Positions 1 through 12,400 of a stretch of 64,000 nucleotides of DNA are shown one piece after another. The notes below the pieces were generated by a model. That model had not been told where the DNA came from. It saw only the letters and a program-made list of their open reading frames with translations, and made no database searches. Position numbers and translations under genes: made by a program. The DNA comes from Paralichthys olivaceus (Eukaryota; Chordata; Actinopteri; Pleuronectiformes; Paralichthyidae), in assembly GCF_024713975.1 (NCBI RefSeq), contig NC_091102.1:7259001-7323000 (forward strand), given 5' to 3'. Position 1 is the first letter of the stretch, and every line of letters starts with the position of its first letter.

Positions 1-228
1 TGAGCATTTTTCAGCAATTTTGGTGATTTCGCAGAGAATAATTCATGCATTGATGACAAAAGTCACACATTACACATATGTCGTTTCACAAGTGGACTCG
101 GCCATTGGCCGATGTATGTGCTCCACTGAGTGCATTCTTGTTACTTATATATATTTACTTTTTATTTTTATGCACGAATGAGGCAGAAAGTGTTGATTAT
201 AGACATATTTGTCTTTGTGTGCGTCCAG

Positions 229-2387
229 CTGGAGAACGGTGTGTCACAGAGAGAAAGCAAGAGGAGTCTTCCCCATGCAGGAGACGGCCTCTCGGATCGC
301 ACAGAGCCGTCAGCTCACACAGCTGGGCCTGACTTTGTGACAGAGACCACACACAACGGGTAAGAGAACATCACACACACCTTTAAGTTTTATCAAGGGG
401 GTGCACTGGCTCCAGTTGAAGAGCCCCTGTCCTGTCAGCAGTCTTTAAAAAACTAGTCCCTCCTCCTACAAATCACCTTCTGATTTTGTCTCATATACAG
501 TATATGTCTGCAGTCTCATTGTGTGCACAAATGTGTATTTGTGTCAATGCTAATATACGTGTGTGTGTGTGTACTCGAAGGTTCTTGGAGGAGTACTTAG
601 ACAGCAAGAGGCCACTGTCTCCGCTGTCTCCACTGTCTCCACTGTCGCCACTGTCCAACAGCCCAAAGTCCACCAAACTTCCCAAAACCAAGACTTCAGA
701 GCAGCATCACAGCCACAAGAACAGAGACAAGACCAAAGATTCCGCTGTGAAGGTAAAAACTAATCAACTACTTATTGAGATCGTCCCAGCTCTATTGCTT
801 GCAATAACCTAATTAAATATTACTGATGATCGTTACTCAGCCCAAGATGGAGGTGGAATGTGTTAAAGTGTCCAGACAGACCCAGCCCCCGTCTGAGTGC
901 TGGGGCCCTGCAGGACACCAGGGGACTGTGAATAAATATGAAACGTGAGCAATGACATGTACTCCACATAACTGCACAGCTCACTTTACTGATAGAATAA
1001 AACCCTGACTGTACTGCACTCTCTTGTTGTTCATCTTACTAGTCCACACCATGCAGAGTACTACTTACATGAAGCTAAAAGGATGAAGCATCGAGCCGAC
1101 GCAATGGTGAGAACTTCACCTTGTAAAGTTTTGACAACAAAGCAAAAACATATTGTGAAATACAAATATTTGCTGAGATATGATTTGCTGGTCAGCGAGA
1201 AAGAAAAACTGTATTTGCACCTTTGTTTCCAGGAAAGATACAAATGCATTATATGTACATATATATTTTACATTGTGCTTTAGTCAACTTACCCTAAAAC
1301 CAATTTACTCTTCTTTAATATATATCCATCTTTACTGGTGTTGGATTTTTGTTTCAGGTGGACAAGCTGGGGAAAGCTGTGAACTACGTGGATGCTGCTC
1401 TCTCCTTCATGGAGTGTGGGAAAGCCATGGAGGAAGGACCGCTGGAGGCTAAATCTCCGTATACCATGTACTCAGAGACAGTGGAGCTCATCAGGTGAAT
1501 CACATGTTAATTCACCAAGAAAAACAGACACATCCGTTTACATGACCTGCAGCTCCATTGCTAATGTCCCTGTTGTTTTTTTTTTCTCAAAGATATGCAA
1601 TGAGGTTGAAGAGCCACTCTGGCCCTGGGGCGAGACAGGAAGACAAACAGCTGGCAGTTCTGTGGTGCGTGTGTCATCGTCTGTGTTGGTGCCACATCCA
1701 TCATCACGCTGAAGAACCTGTGGTTTGCGTGTGATTTGTTTGTTTGACCTTCGCTTGTGTGTCCTCAGTTTCCGATGCCTTGCCCTACTTTACTGGCAGA
1801 TGTTTCGGTTAAAGAAGGACCACGCTCTGAAATACTCCAAAGTACTGCTTGACTATTTTAAGGTATATTGGGAAAAAAAATCTGATTTACGATTTTACAT
1901 GGAGTGTAAACATCTGGATAACGTTTATGGTGCTGTTACAGGGTTCTCCCAAAGTCCCTTCTACACCACCCTGCTGGAATGAATCTGGGAAGTAGGTGGA
2001 TAATACATTTGTATCACAGCCTCTCTCTTCAATCCATTTTCTGCCATTAAAAGCCACTGAAACCTTCATTGATCACCATCGCTCTCTCGTTCTTGTATTT
2101 CCACTCCCCAGGGATGCAGGAGGAGCCCTTCCGTCGCTCTCGCCCAACGCCAAACACCCTGCAGGGAGTTCACATGGGGGCAGCAACTCCCCCTCCTTCA
2201 TAAGCATTCCCCAGCGTATCCACCAGATGGCAGCAAATCACCTAAACATCACCAACAGTGTGCTGTACAGCTACGAGTACTGGGAGGTGGCCGACAACCT
2301 CGCTAAGGAGAACAAAGGTAAAATTTGATGTATTAAATGGAATAAACCCCTTGTATCATTTTTGGCTAGCTAAATGACAACAAAGAA

Positions 2388-2427
<40 letters not shown>

Positions 2428-2619
2428 GACCTATTCCAATCCAAAATTAAATTACTCACCACTGATTCAAGATTATTTTTTTCTTTTCTCATTGCAGAGT
2501 TCTTCAATTACTTGAATACTTTATCTGGGCCGTTGACGCTTCACAGTAGCATTGCTCACTCGGTCCAGTACACCAGACAGGCTCTTCAGTGGATTCGTAT
2601 CAGTGCCAAACTTAACTAA
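229..2619 (+). CDS. aff3: AF4/FMR2 family member, C-terminal part (AFF3-like), 5' end outside window
   Basis: AFF proteins are scaffolds of super elongation complexes that act on P-TEFb and RNA polymerase II in the nucleus. Ten coding exons are seen: 229-359, 581-752, 841-944, 1043-1106, 1358-1494, 1593-1664, 1769-1862, 1942-1991, 2112-2317, 2498-2619. All junctions are GT/AG and in phase, giving 383 codons plus TAA. The last seven or so exons encode the family's C-terminal homology domain; diagnostic stretches are [44 protein letters not shown] and the final [12 protein letters not shown]. The exon at 581-752 is Ser/Pro/Lys-rich, as in the central region of the family, and opens with a short tandem of Pro-Leu-Ser. 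Upstream exons and the start lie outside the window. The family call is certain. The choice of AFF3 over AFF1, AFF2 or AFF4 rests on the adjacent rev1 (known human 2q11.2 neighbour) and is inference. Confidence 0.9.
2391..2423. repeat. (AT)n microsatellite in last aff3 intron
   Basis: About 16 uninterrupted AT units lie between the aff3 exons 2112-2317 and 2498-2619. Confidence 0.95.
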
Positions 2620-3210
2620 AAAAAGAGGGATTTTTCTTTCACCTGCTCGCTGGATCTCCAGGCTTCATTTACTGCAGAGGACATTCTGGATCTCAGCTGT
2701 GCAGCTGGCAGGACAACACTGACGCCTGCTGCGCTGTGTTAAATAGAGTTGGATTAAACAAACTCACGGAGCCCGACATTAGTCATCCTCATAGGATGTT
2801 GTGACGCTCACCGTCTGGGCCTTATTGTGTGAAAAAGCCTGCTTAAGGTGCAAAATTACTACTTCTTCCTCATCACTGGATTATTCTGACGAGGTGTGTG
2901 TGTTTGTGCGCTGTGGATTTAAAGTCTCAATTCATTTGCCAAACGTCTTTTGGATCTTCGAGAACTCACATTTGAAGCCTTTTTCATACTTTGGAATTGA
3001 TGATTATCCAGAGGATTGTTTCTCTGGGGCCAAGACAGGAGAACATGTTTTAAAAACCTAACAATCATTCACCACTTTCTCCAAGAAAAAAACTTGTCGG
3101 CATCTTTTGCTAATGAAGGTTTAAAAGACACTTATTTGTACGTATTTGTTTTTACTGTGCAATATCTGATGGATTGTCAGTTTTTAGAAAAAGAAGAGAA
3201 AATACAACAG

Positions 3211-3216
3211 AATAAA
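3211..3216 (+). promoter_or_regulatory. Probable polyadenylation signal of aff3
   Basis: An AATAAA hexamer lies about 590 bases after the aff3 stop codon and is followed by a T/GT-rich stretch. The interval 2620-3210 has no repeats or other gene and reads as a 3' UTR. It is the first well-placed AATAAA; whether it is the main site is not known. Confidence 0.5.
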
Positions 3217-3584
3217 TGTTGGTGAGTTAAGTTACACACTTTTACAAGTTACAAATCTTATTTGTCCCTTTCCTGAGTGTGAGGTTGTGTAATTGACTGC
3301 AAAACGAAACCTGAAGTGTTCATCCAGGCTTTAAGTTTAATTTCTTGGATCTAGTGAAGAAGTATTAATTTGACATTTCCAGCTTCTATGACTGTGCATC
3401 TTATTTTAAGCAGCACAGACTTATGGTTTTGAGACAAAAGAAAAAGGATCTTAAACATACATGAAACCAGAAACATTGTCAGTAACAAAGTGATGATTAT
3501 CAGGTCATCTGTGGGTCAAAATATTCTAAATCATCAAAAGCACCTGGACGGCTATAAACAGTGTGATAGATTCATTTAGTGACG

Positions 3585-3679
3585 TACGGTGGCCCTCAGG
3601 GTAAAAACACAACAACATTTCATGGAACACAACAAAATTCTGCATATGTCATTGAGTTGTAACCCTGAGGGCGATCGTA
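3585..3679. repeat. Short inverted-repeat element (MITE-like hairpin), about 95 bp
   Basis: The left end reads TACGGTGGCCCTCAGGG and the right end reads ACCCTGAGGGCGATCGTA, which are near-perfect inverted repeats enclosing about 60 bases. This is the form of a miniature DNA transposon. I recall the same hairpin as common in fish genomes, but only one copy is seen here, so the family name is left open. Confidence 0.65.
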
Positions 3680-3703
3680 GAGATATCCGCCTTACAGTGT
3701 CAA

Positions 3704-3842
3704 CCATAGGCCGTATGTTAACATGGATGACTCAACTTCCTCACACTATCCAGAAATGAAGCCAAAAATATTCTGGATTCATACGCCACCATCCTGTTTA
3801 TGGCCTATACTGCAGCCAACCACCAGGTAGCGATCAAGCCAC
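3704..3842. repeat. Partial copy of the CATAGACTGTATA inverted-repeat element
   Basis: It begins with a diverged form of the terminus (CCATAGGCCGTATG) and contains the family hallmark GCAGCCAACCACCAGG. It is shorter than the longer copies at 4942 and 8369, so it is internally deleted or truncated. Confidence 0.55.
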
Positions 3843-4203
3843 CGTTACTGCTTTGATAAAAGAAATTCCTCCCTAAAACTAATGCAGTCTGGTTTTGTGC
3901 TGCATTAGTTTTATTGAGGAGTACCTAATAAACTGGCAACTCAGTGTAGGTGTGCAAGTACAGATTATTTTTGTGATGTTGGCATAATTTCCAATAAGAA
4001 CTCAATAGGAATGCCGCATAAACACAAAATGATCCTATGTGTCCTCCAGTGTGCACAGCTCTTCTCCCTGAGGTTGGAAACAGTAGACGAGACTCATACG
4101 TGTTTTTTAAGATGCTTCTAGAACATCTCACTTTTACTTTAGGAGCCTTTTGTCTCAGAAAGGAAGAGAAGCCTAAAGGATCTAGGTTCTCTCTCCCTCA
4201 GTG

Positions 4204-4210
<7 letters not shown>

Positions 4211-4235
<25 letters not shown>

Positions 4236-4238
4236 ACC
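4211..4238. repeat. (CA)n microsatellite
   Basis: About 14 CA units in the aff3-rev1 intergenic region. Confidence 0.95.
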
Positions 4239-4941
4239 TCTTCAATCCTACTTCCTCCTGCATCACCACAGAAGTCGCACATGCAACTTCAGCATCCGAT
4301 GTCTGGTACCATAGCAACAGAGAACAACCAATGAGGAGGCACTTCAGGACACAACGAGCCTCAGGTCAATAGCATCCAGGTTTTCTTTGATTTTATGAAA
4401 TTCATTTTTCATACTAATCCAGAACAAGATTAAATTTGTTTTTTATTTGCCTGGATAATAACTTATTTACTCTGTTGTCCTTTACTTGAATTAATTAGTT
4501 AATTAATTTAAATTAATAAATCCATCCCTTGCTGCCTTGATTGATCCTATAAAGCAGATAGTAAATCAAGTTTAAAATCAATCCACATCAAATCTGACAA
4601 GCCACACTACACAGATACGGACACTCTGAACTGCGGTTGTGCCATTTCTCTGTGATTTCCTCCTGCTGGCTCAGTGACCTTATTTCACTGCATCATAATC
4701 GAATCCATTCATCGAGCAGCTGCCTAACATGGAAATGCTCAGCAGTCGTGACTGTGGATTTTAAATTAGGGTTTGTTTCAGACTGCAGGCTACAGGAGAA
4801 TTATCGTCGGAGTGTGAGGCTGTAAGAGTGGACCACCATGTCCACAGTGGTGATGGGATATATGGATCTGTGAGGGGAGCCGGACCTTATGGCTCAGGTT
4901 ATTTTTAAAGTGCATTTTAAAAGAGGGATGATCACAACCAA

Positions 4942-5356
4942 CATAGATTGTACTATATATAAATGGATGAAGCCTAAATATCTTGAGATAGAAATGTTGC
5001 AATCTTGCACTTTTGGAGCCAGAGTCTGTGCAGCAGTGATCCGGGAATGGAGGCACTTTGTTGAGGTCCCACCGACACACCTACTCGACCAATTGCAAGT
5101 CAGTCTCAGCTGTCAATAGTGACGTTTCAACTTGTTTTAATAGGTTAAAATAACTTATTAAAAATAAGCTTTTTCAAAATAAGAGTTATAAGAAGCATGA
5201 GTGAGATCTTTGACAGAAATATTGTTTGGTCCATGTCTCGTTCACGAAATTGGAGGAAGAAGGATTTCTGATCTATTCTGAAGTCAGCCACCAGGAGGCG
5301 ATTAAAACACTTCGACTGTCACTTTCATGTGATCCATTTTTATATCCAGTTTATCC
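4942..5356. repeat. Inverted-repeat element, near full length (CATAGACTGTATA family)
   Basis: The left end CATAGATTGTACTATATATA is mirrored at the right end by a degraded form (CCATTTTTATATCCAGTTTA). Inside are the shared family phrases TTTGGAGCCAGAGTCTGTGC and CAGCCACCAGGAGGCGAT. The span is about 415 bp. Clean inverted ends with no coding capacity indicate a non-autonomous DNA transposon; the superfamily was not determined. Confidence 0.65.
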
Positions 5357-5410
5357 AGCAGCAAATATAAACAATTAAATAAAACATTAAATAAAAGATT
5401 ACAATAAATA

Positions 5411-5505
5411 TTACCAATGCTGCAGCCAGCCACTAGGGGATCATGTTTTTTTGGCTTCACTTTTGGGGAGCTGTCATGTCATCCATCTTTATAAACAGTA
5501 TAAGC
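5411..5505. repeat. Right-end fragment of the CATAGACTGTATA element
   Basis: It contains TGCTGCAGCCAGCCACTAGG, then GGCTTCACTTTTGGGGAGCT and CCATCTTTATAAACAGTATA, matching the right half of other copies in the same orientation. Confidence 0.65.
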
Positions 5506-5618
5506 CAAAAATATGTATCATGTAGCTATAGTGCCACCTATAGGTGAAACACCATCTACTGATGCATTTGGGCGTAATCTTTTTTCTGCTCTTCAAATCC
5601 TCAACAGCACTAAGGTCT

Positions 5619-5755
5619 TTGGTCCATGTTCAATGATCCACGAACATGGAGGAGGAGGGTTTTATGACCAATACTGCAGCCAGCCACCAGGGGGACATGT
5701 TTATTTGGCTTCACTTTTGAGGAGCTGTCTTCCATGTTTGTATACAGTCTATGGT
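5619..5755. repeat. Right-end fragment of the CATAGACTGTATA element
   Basis: It contains ACTGCAGCCAGCCACCAGGG, GGCTTCACTTTTGAGGAGCT and the intact terminus TATACAGTCTATGG. A 157-codon open frame that crosses it (5513-5986) is a by-product of the repeat. Confidence 0.7.
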
Positions 5756-6484
5756 TTAAACTGGAAAACAGTGGAAGCCTGGATGTCTTGCTCAGTCCCA
5801 GCCTGTATGAAGAGGAGGGTGACAGCTCTCGGGTTGGACTCGGCTCCGTCGCATCACACAAGCCGATCACAGAGAGCCGGATCGTACCAGAGCGTCATCA
5901 GTTCACAGCCTGCGCCGCTGGCTCGTTCATCCGGCACGTGTCTCTGCGTCACGGCCTTTAGCTGCCTGTGCGCCGGGGCCGTGTGAGGACAAGCAGCCCA
6001 GAGCCCGACACACGTAAATAAATAAATAAATAAATAAAGGAAGGAGAGAGCCTGTTCCTGATCCACTGTCTGAACACAGACACGGTGGCTGCTCATTCAA
6101 ACCCCGTGTTGTTCTTAAAGCTGCACAGAGAGTGAGATTAACCAACCTGCTCCACACCAGCGGCTCACCTGTGCGTCATGGACCCGGTGTGAGGTGTCAC
6201 GGGCTGGGTGGTTTATAGAAAGTGTGCTGGGCCTCCAGGACATGATGGACCCAGAGGACATGATGGACCCAGTCACCTGCACAGTGGATGAATTACCACA
6301 CGAGTTCAAAACAACAAGCCGGGGACAAGTCAAGCTCACTGTGCGGACATATATATAGAAAACTGGAAGTCGATTCGGTTGGATTTTAAAAATAAAATGC
6401 AAATGAACTGAAATAGGGACGTGTGAAGAACTACATGCATAACACAAATACAACAACAACTAAATGATATACATATGTGGCAGC

Positions 6485-6712
6485 CTAAAGGTTCAGTGTG
6501 TATAATTTTGTGTTGGATTTGCATGTTGCAGCTGAACACCCCTCACCTCACCCTCCCCTTCCAAATAAAAAAGGGGGACAATTCTAGGCTAAAGAAACAA
6601 CAAGTCGTACAATTTAGATGAAACACACAGGTGAGAACATCACTAGGATTAAGTTATATTCAATTTCTGCCAGTAGATCCCTTTCACCTAAATCTTAAAC
6701 ACTGGGCCTTAA
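6485..6712. repeat. TTAA-flanked inverted-repeat element, internally deleted
   Basis: The left end is CTAAAGGTTCAGTGTGTA and the right end is ACACTGGGCCTTAA, so the ends are inverted repeats next to TTAA (left copy mutated to CTAA). Phrases shared with 21664-21950 (reverse orientation) are the GTTGCAGCTGAACACC and CCTCACCTCACCCTCC segments; those shared with 24946-25022 are CATCACTAGGATTA and ATAGATCCCTTTCA-like. TTAA target sites are typical of piggyBac-type elements; this copy has no coding capacity. Confidence 0.65.
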
Positions 6713-6879
6713 AGTTAAGTATGGCACATACAACACAATACCGTGCAAAACAAATTAAATGTCCTCTATGACTCAACACTTTTCCTGACCACTGTTTTTA
6801 TATAACATTTAGTTTAACCCTCTGCAGGACGTTCAATCATTAGTTCACATTTTATTTTGAAAATCTCCTCCGGAAACCC

Positions 6880-7223
6880 GGCGTCTCTTCCTCTCAGTGC
6901 TTGACGTGTGGGAGCGCGGGGATCAGATGAGGTGGTGGAAATGGAGAGGACAGGGAGGGGGAGAGAAAATGTTGAGGAGCAGACATGGCGGGGCAGCGTG
7001 ACAGAGTGAGGGGATCTCAGGTCGTCTGACGCGGATCCGTGGAGCAGGTCGAGGCGGAGCAGCGGAGCGAAGCGTCCGGAGGATCCTTCCTCCTCTTCTT
7101 TTTGTTTCCTCTCGGCTTCGCTCGTGGCTCTTTCCTCGTCTGATCGGAGCGCGCACGACGGCTGTGCCGACTCTTCTCTGCGGAGAGAAGTGTGGACAAC
7201 AACCCGCTGTGACAGGACCGAAG
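6880..7223 (+). promoter_or_regulatory. rev1 promoter and first non-coding exon (CpG-rich)
   Basis: The stretch is GC- and CpG-rich compared with its flanks and ends in a clean splice donor (GACCGAAG before GTAAAT at 7224). Spliced to the acceptor before 8148 it gives a 5' leader with the rev1 start codon ten bases into the second exon. The exact transcription start cannot be read from sequence. Open frames on the minus strand here (for example 6814-7323) are composition artefacts. Confidence 0.6.
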
Positions 7224-7639
7224 GTAAATACACAAACAACAAGTGTTTACCAGCAGACACTTTGTTTACCAACGTGACGAACAACCGCGCGCTGAAGTTC
7301 CTCTGTCTCTCAGCCCGGTCCATTGTTGTGCAGCTCGTTCGGCTGCATCGTCAAACACACCGGGACTCGTGTATCTCCCCCTCTTCCTTCTGCCTGCTGA
7401 TGTGAAACAGTGTCGATGTTACCGTCGTATCGTGGCGCAGCGACGTGCAGGGTTAACCAGCCGAGCTAATGTTAGCACGCTGAGATGTGAGGAGACAAAG
7501 TGCCACATGGGGCTGTGGTGTAACACAACAGAGCAGAGCTGTCAGCGGCGGAGGAGCTGCCAGGACATGCCCTTGGACACTTAAATCCCCCCCTCCCTCC
7601 TCCTGCAAGGCAACATCACAAGCTTTATGTTGCTAGGCA

Positions 7640-7856
7640 ATATGGCCAAGAATGTTAACATCGGTAGATATCGATAAATATTGCGATACATGTCAAACCG
7701 ATGTTTTTTTGGAGTTGAGGTGTAGCTGAGGGAAGATTTATGGCCAGAGAGTGACAAACACTTAACAGACCAGGTTTGCTCTATTGCTATCGATGAAATT
7801 GAAATGTATGTATTGCGATGTTTTAATAATAGTTACTGTTCTATCACTCAGCCCTA
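7640..7856. repeat. Probable unclassified interspersed repeat in rev1 intron 1
   Basis: The phrases GATAAATATTGCGATACATG, AAACCGATGTTTTTTT and ending CACTCAGCCCTA resemble a repeat I recall from many fish introns. No second copy is seen in this window, so the call is tentative. Confidence 0.3.
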
Positions 7857-8157
7857 TCTTAAATGGATAGTTCAGCAAAAATATGTGTTATGAACAGGCC
7901 CATGGGAAGCACCTTTCATACAGGTCAGTGCAGCTCATATGCACTGTTCATACACCATACCTGATCTAAAGCCAGGCTAATGAGATCACAGAGGGGTTTA
8001 GTCCTGCACTTTCAAACTGCTGACTGACTCCGGGATGATGTCAGGATGTACATTCAGTTGTTTGTATGCATCATAACATTCATCATAATCGCTAAGTTAA
8101 TGAAGCACTGTGTGAATTCTAACGATCTGTCTCTCCTGTGTCTTCAGGTAGCTCAGT

Positions 8158-9387
8158 ATGAGTCGAGATGTATGGACTAAGAAGAAAGCCAACGCCAGTG
8201 GTGACAATGGTTGGGCTGAAAGGGTGAGTGTCGTCATGACCAACAATGGACAGAAAATTACCCCAGTATGGAGACTAGAGATAAAAAAACAAAAATGATG
8301 CACTGGATTTGGATAACCTTGCTTTAGTACTCCCCGTGCCTTCCACACATGCACAGCAAGCTGTAAACCATAGACTGTATATAAAGGTGGGAAACATATT
8401 TAGAAATGAAGCTAAAATATCCCACGCTGCCATCTTGTGCATCTGGAGCCAGGGTCTGCACGGCATTGATCACAGGATTGAAAATGGGGTGGCAAGGTCC
8501 CGTCAATCATGTCTTCTCACCCCAGCAACAACCATCAATACCTTATCAAAATCAAACCTATCAGAAACATGAACACAAAACTGTGTGATAAGAGCTAATC
8601 TAAATGATAGGAACCATCTTTGGCATCGTGTGCCTTTTTAGTGACTGACATACAAGAGGTGGGATTTATGACCTGTGCAGCAGCCAGCCACCAGATGGCT
8701 TCATCTTTATTTATAGTCTGTGAAACTCAAACCCAGGGCATGTGTCGTCAAGCAGTTGGTAACTGCTGTATGTCGCGAAATGAAAACTCCAATAAGATTA
8801 TTTGTCATACATACATACATAATTGAACTAAAGTCAGAATGCTCCACGTGTCTTCAGTTTATGATTTGTTAATTTTTGAGTAGGACTTTATTATGATCAT
8901 AGGAGAATGCAGATATGGACTCAGAAAGCAAAAAAGCAAATAAGCACCTACGAACATATTTGCATATATGACAGCAATAAGGTTTCATGTGCTTAAGTTC
9001 CATATGTGACAGTTGGAGCTCTGGTCCTCTACACATGCAGCTGTGAATAATATGAATGAGATTGACCTTCTTCTGTCATCCTTCACGTGTGCAGGGAGGC
9101 TACATGGCGGCCAAAGTCTCCAAGCTGGACGAGCAGTTTAAACGTGACGCCCCCAGGGAAAAACAGAAGCAAGGCATATGCTCCGACATCTTCAGTGGAG
9201 TGGCCATTTATGTTAATGGCTACACAGGTAACACGGTGCTACATACATAACTTTACATGACTGAAGTTTGTGTCTTCATCTCCTCATAATGTCCTCGGTC
9301 AGTGCTTCAGAGTATGAAGGACGGAGCGGCAATGTAAATGTTTGCTAAGACTGTCCCGAAGGAGTGTCTGATATCAGAATATCCAAT

Positions 9388-9418
<31 letters not shown>

Positions 9419-12400
9419 ACACACAAGAGCACGTCCTTCTGAGGTGCGTCAGTTGATATGCGCAGCACACACCTGACTAATCAATCAGATAGAAGACGTC
9501 AAGATTTGGCTGCCGGGACGAGCTGAGCTGAGGAGTCACCGCTGTTTTTCTAGGAGGTTGATGCACATTGACACTTAGAAATGAGACAGTGGCCCAGCCC
9601 GACGTGAAAATGTGTGTTGAGATGCTGCAGGTGTGTGGGTTTAAATAGTAGCTAATGGCTGTATTTGTGAGTGGCATAATTTTTTTCTTGTTTCTCTCTT
9701 CCTCTTCCTGTTTTGTTTCTTGTTTGTTTGCGAACAGACCCAAGTGCAGATGAGCTGCGCAGACTGATGATGCTGCACGGAGGCCAGTTCCACGTTTACT
9801 ATTCGCGCTCCAAGACCACGCACATCATCGCCAACAACTTGCCCAACAGTAAAATCCAGGAGCTCAAAGGGGAGAAGATCATCAGGCCGCAGTGGATCAC
9901 AGACAGGTATTTATTATATGTATTAAATTAATGGGTTCACATATGATTATTTATATTTACCAACATGAGTGCAGTGCCGGTTCTAAACCTGTTTGGTTGG
10001 TCTGTGGTCATTCTGGTTGAAGCTGTCTTCTGAATCTAATAATCAAGTTGACAGATACACTCCAATTGCAGATCACGGCTGTAGATTATCTGAGTACGTA
10101 GAAGAAGACATGTTCAACCACTGACTGCACAGTGCTGTTTGCCTGTTAATTTAAAGTTTATTAATATTGAATGTAATATGTGTTCATATCAGACTAAATT
10201 CAAAACTGTACCTTCATGGGCCCTTAATTAGTTGATAGATACAGATTCAAAATCTCTGTGGACATTTTATCTTTTGTTTAAAACAGTGTGAAGGCTGGGC
10301 ATCTCCTGCCATACCTGCAGTACCAGCTGTACACGAAACAGAAAGGCCCACTCTTCCCTGGCGTGACGCTGCGCCAGATCTCAGACATCGCAGGACCGAG
10401 CCATGGGCCGCTGCAGCCGAGTGTCAATCAAAAGCTCCACCTGCCGCAGCGCAGCGTACAACACTCTGCTCCCAAACATGACCACCTCTCATCCAGCTAC
10501 CAGAGTAAAGCCAGCCCAGCACCCAGCCACAGCCAACCTCAGTCCCTCCAACGCAGCTCTGCAGCTTTCCTCATTAACCCCCAGCCAAGTCACTCAGAGT
10601 CCAGTCACCTCAATATAGACCCCAGTCACAGAGGCGCTTTACACACCCACTCGCTGCCAAACCCAAGCGGCACAAAGCCCCCACAGTCTCCTCTTCAGAC
10701 ACCTCACCGTTGTCTCAGCAACCAGAGAGCCGGCCAACCTCAACCTCAGAGCACCACCTGCCCGAGCAACTGCAAAGAAGTGGAATTAAAACTGTGAGTA
10801 TTTGGTTCATTTTAAATTAAATAGTTTCCCCATTAAATGTTAACATGTACATTTACATTAACACAAACTAATCACCTCTTTGTCTCACAGAAATGGATCA
10901 TTGCAGACCTCAGCAGATGTGATAATGAGCCATTCCAAAATGAACAAAATGCAACAGTGTGGCAAAGATCTTTACCCACAGGCGGTAAAGCAAGTGCCCC
11001 TGACCAATGGACACGTTCATCATGTTAATGGTGCCTTAAAACCAGAGGACTTGTCGCCTGTTTCAGACGACCCCTCTGTCGATGAGGAACTGCCTGACTA
11101 CAGAGTCAAGAGTCCTGATATTAAACCTCAGAGTCCTCCAGTGCAGTGTCAGCCCAAACCCGACCCCTATGAGTTTCCCCACAGTCCTCAGAAGCAATCT
11201 GACCAGTACCCCGTCTGCTTGGAGGAGTCCAGCTCTCCAGCAGCCAATGAGCAGAGACATAAACCACCACCACCACCACCACCACCACCACCACCCACCT
11301 ACCAGGAGGCTATAAAAGCCAACGAAAGCCACCTGATCCCAAAACAGCTTCAGCCACCCTTTCAGGTGGATTCACCCCCTGAAAAGACTCATCTATCCTC
11401 AGCATCTCACTCTCTTTCTCCAGTTCGACTGAACGGAAGTCACCACTGCGCCTTTTCATCAGATCTTGCATTGTTCAGTGCAACCAACACTGACAAGCCG
11501 CAATCATCACCATCGTCGGCGTCTAAGTCTTCAGCTCAGCTGCAGGCAAAGACAAGTGATTTGATCTCCGAGTTCTACTCTCACTCACGTTTACACCAGA
11601 TCTCCACGTGGAGGAACGGCTTCTCCGAGTATGTCAATGAACTGCACAGCAAACGAAAGGCAGCAGGGGGCGCCTCCTTTCCTGGGAAAGAGCGACTAAG
11701 AAAATGTGTGGCACCGCGTTCTTCAGACAGTCAAGGTGAGAAAGGAAGGGCCACTTAGATTCCTTTATGTTAAACTCAGGCTGTTTTTGTTGTTATTTTT
11801 TGATCAGGATGACTATGTGGACTGTCGTTCTCTCTCATCATCACATATACAGAAACCAGTTCTCTTTAAGCGCTCTCTTCACCATCTCAAATATTTGATG
11901 TATCAGTGTCCCAGGCTAATAAATGACGTAACCACTCATGACTCTCGATGCCCGGTTTCTGTCAATCTGAATTATTTGGGATACATTTGGCACCTTTAGA
12001 CGCTGAATGCTTTTTTTGTGATTTGGAAAACTCCAATGATGGTTCGGTATCTTTGTGTTTCAGGTACATCAGCAGCCCCAATTGTTAAATCTTGCATCCT
12101 TCATGTGGACATGGATTGTTTCTTTGTGTCTGTGGGGATCCGACATCGACCGGACCTCAAAGGTACCTCTGTCTGTTGGTTGACTTGGTTTATATGTAAC
12201 AAGGGCTCCTGTTGCATAGAATAGTCCCACATGTTCAGTGAGCTCCCCTGGTTGAGTCGGTGCTTTTCTTGCAGGAAAGCCTGTCGCTGTGACCAGTAAC
12301 CGTGGACAGGCCAGAGTCCCCCTCAGACCAGGGGCCCACCCTCAGCTGGAGCAGCAGTACTACCAGAGAAAACACACTCTTCCTCCAACAGGTGAGACCG

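Noticed and set aside
5513-5986. 157-codon ORF in the aff3-rev1 interval
   Set aside because: It runs through a fragment of the CATAGACTGTATA repeat and has no splice context.
6814-7323. 169-codon open frame on the minus strand
   Set aside because: It lies in the CpG-rich rev1 promoter and first exon, has no splice context or family resemblance, and low stop density is expected from base composition.
11063-11332. ORFs with poly-His (+) and poly-Trp (-)
   Set aside because: They are other-frame readings of the CCA run that encodes polyproline in rev1.
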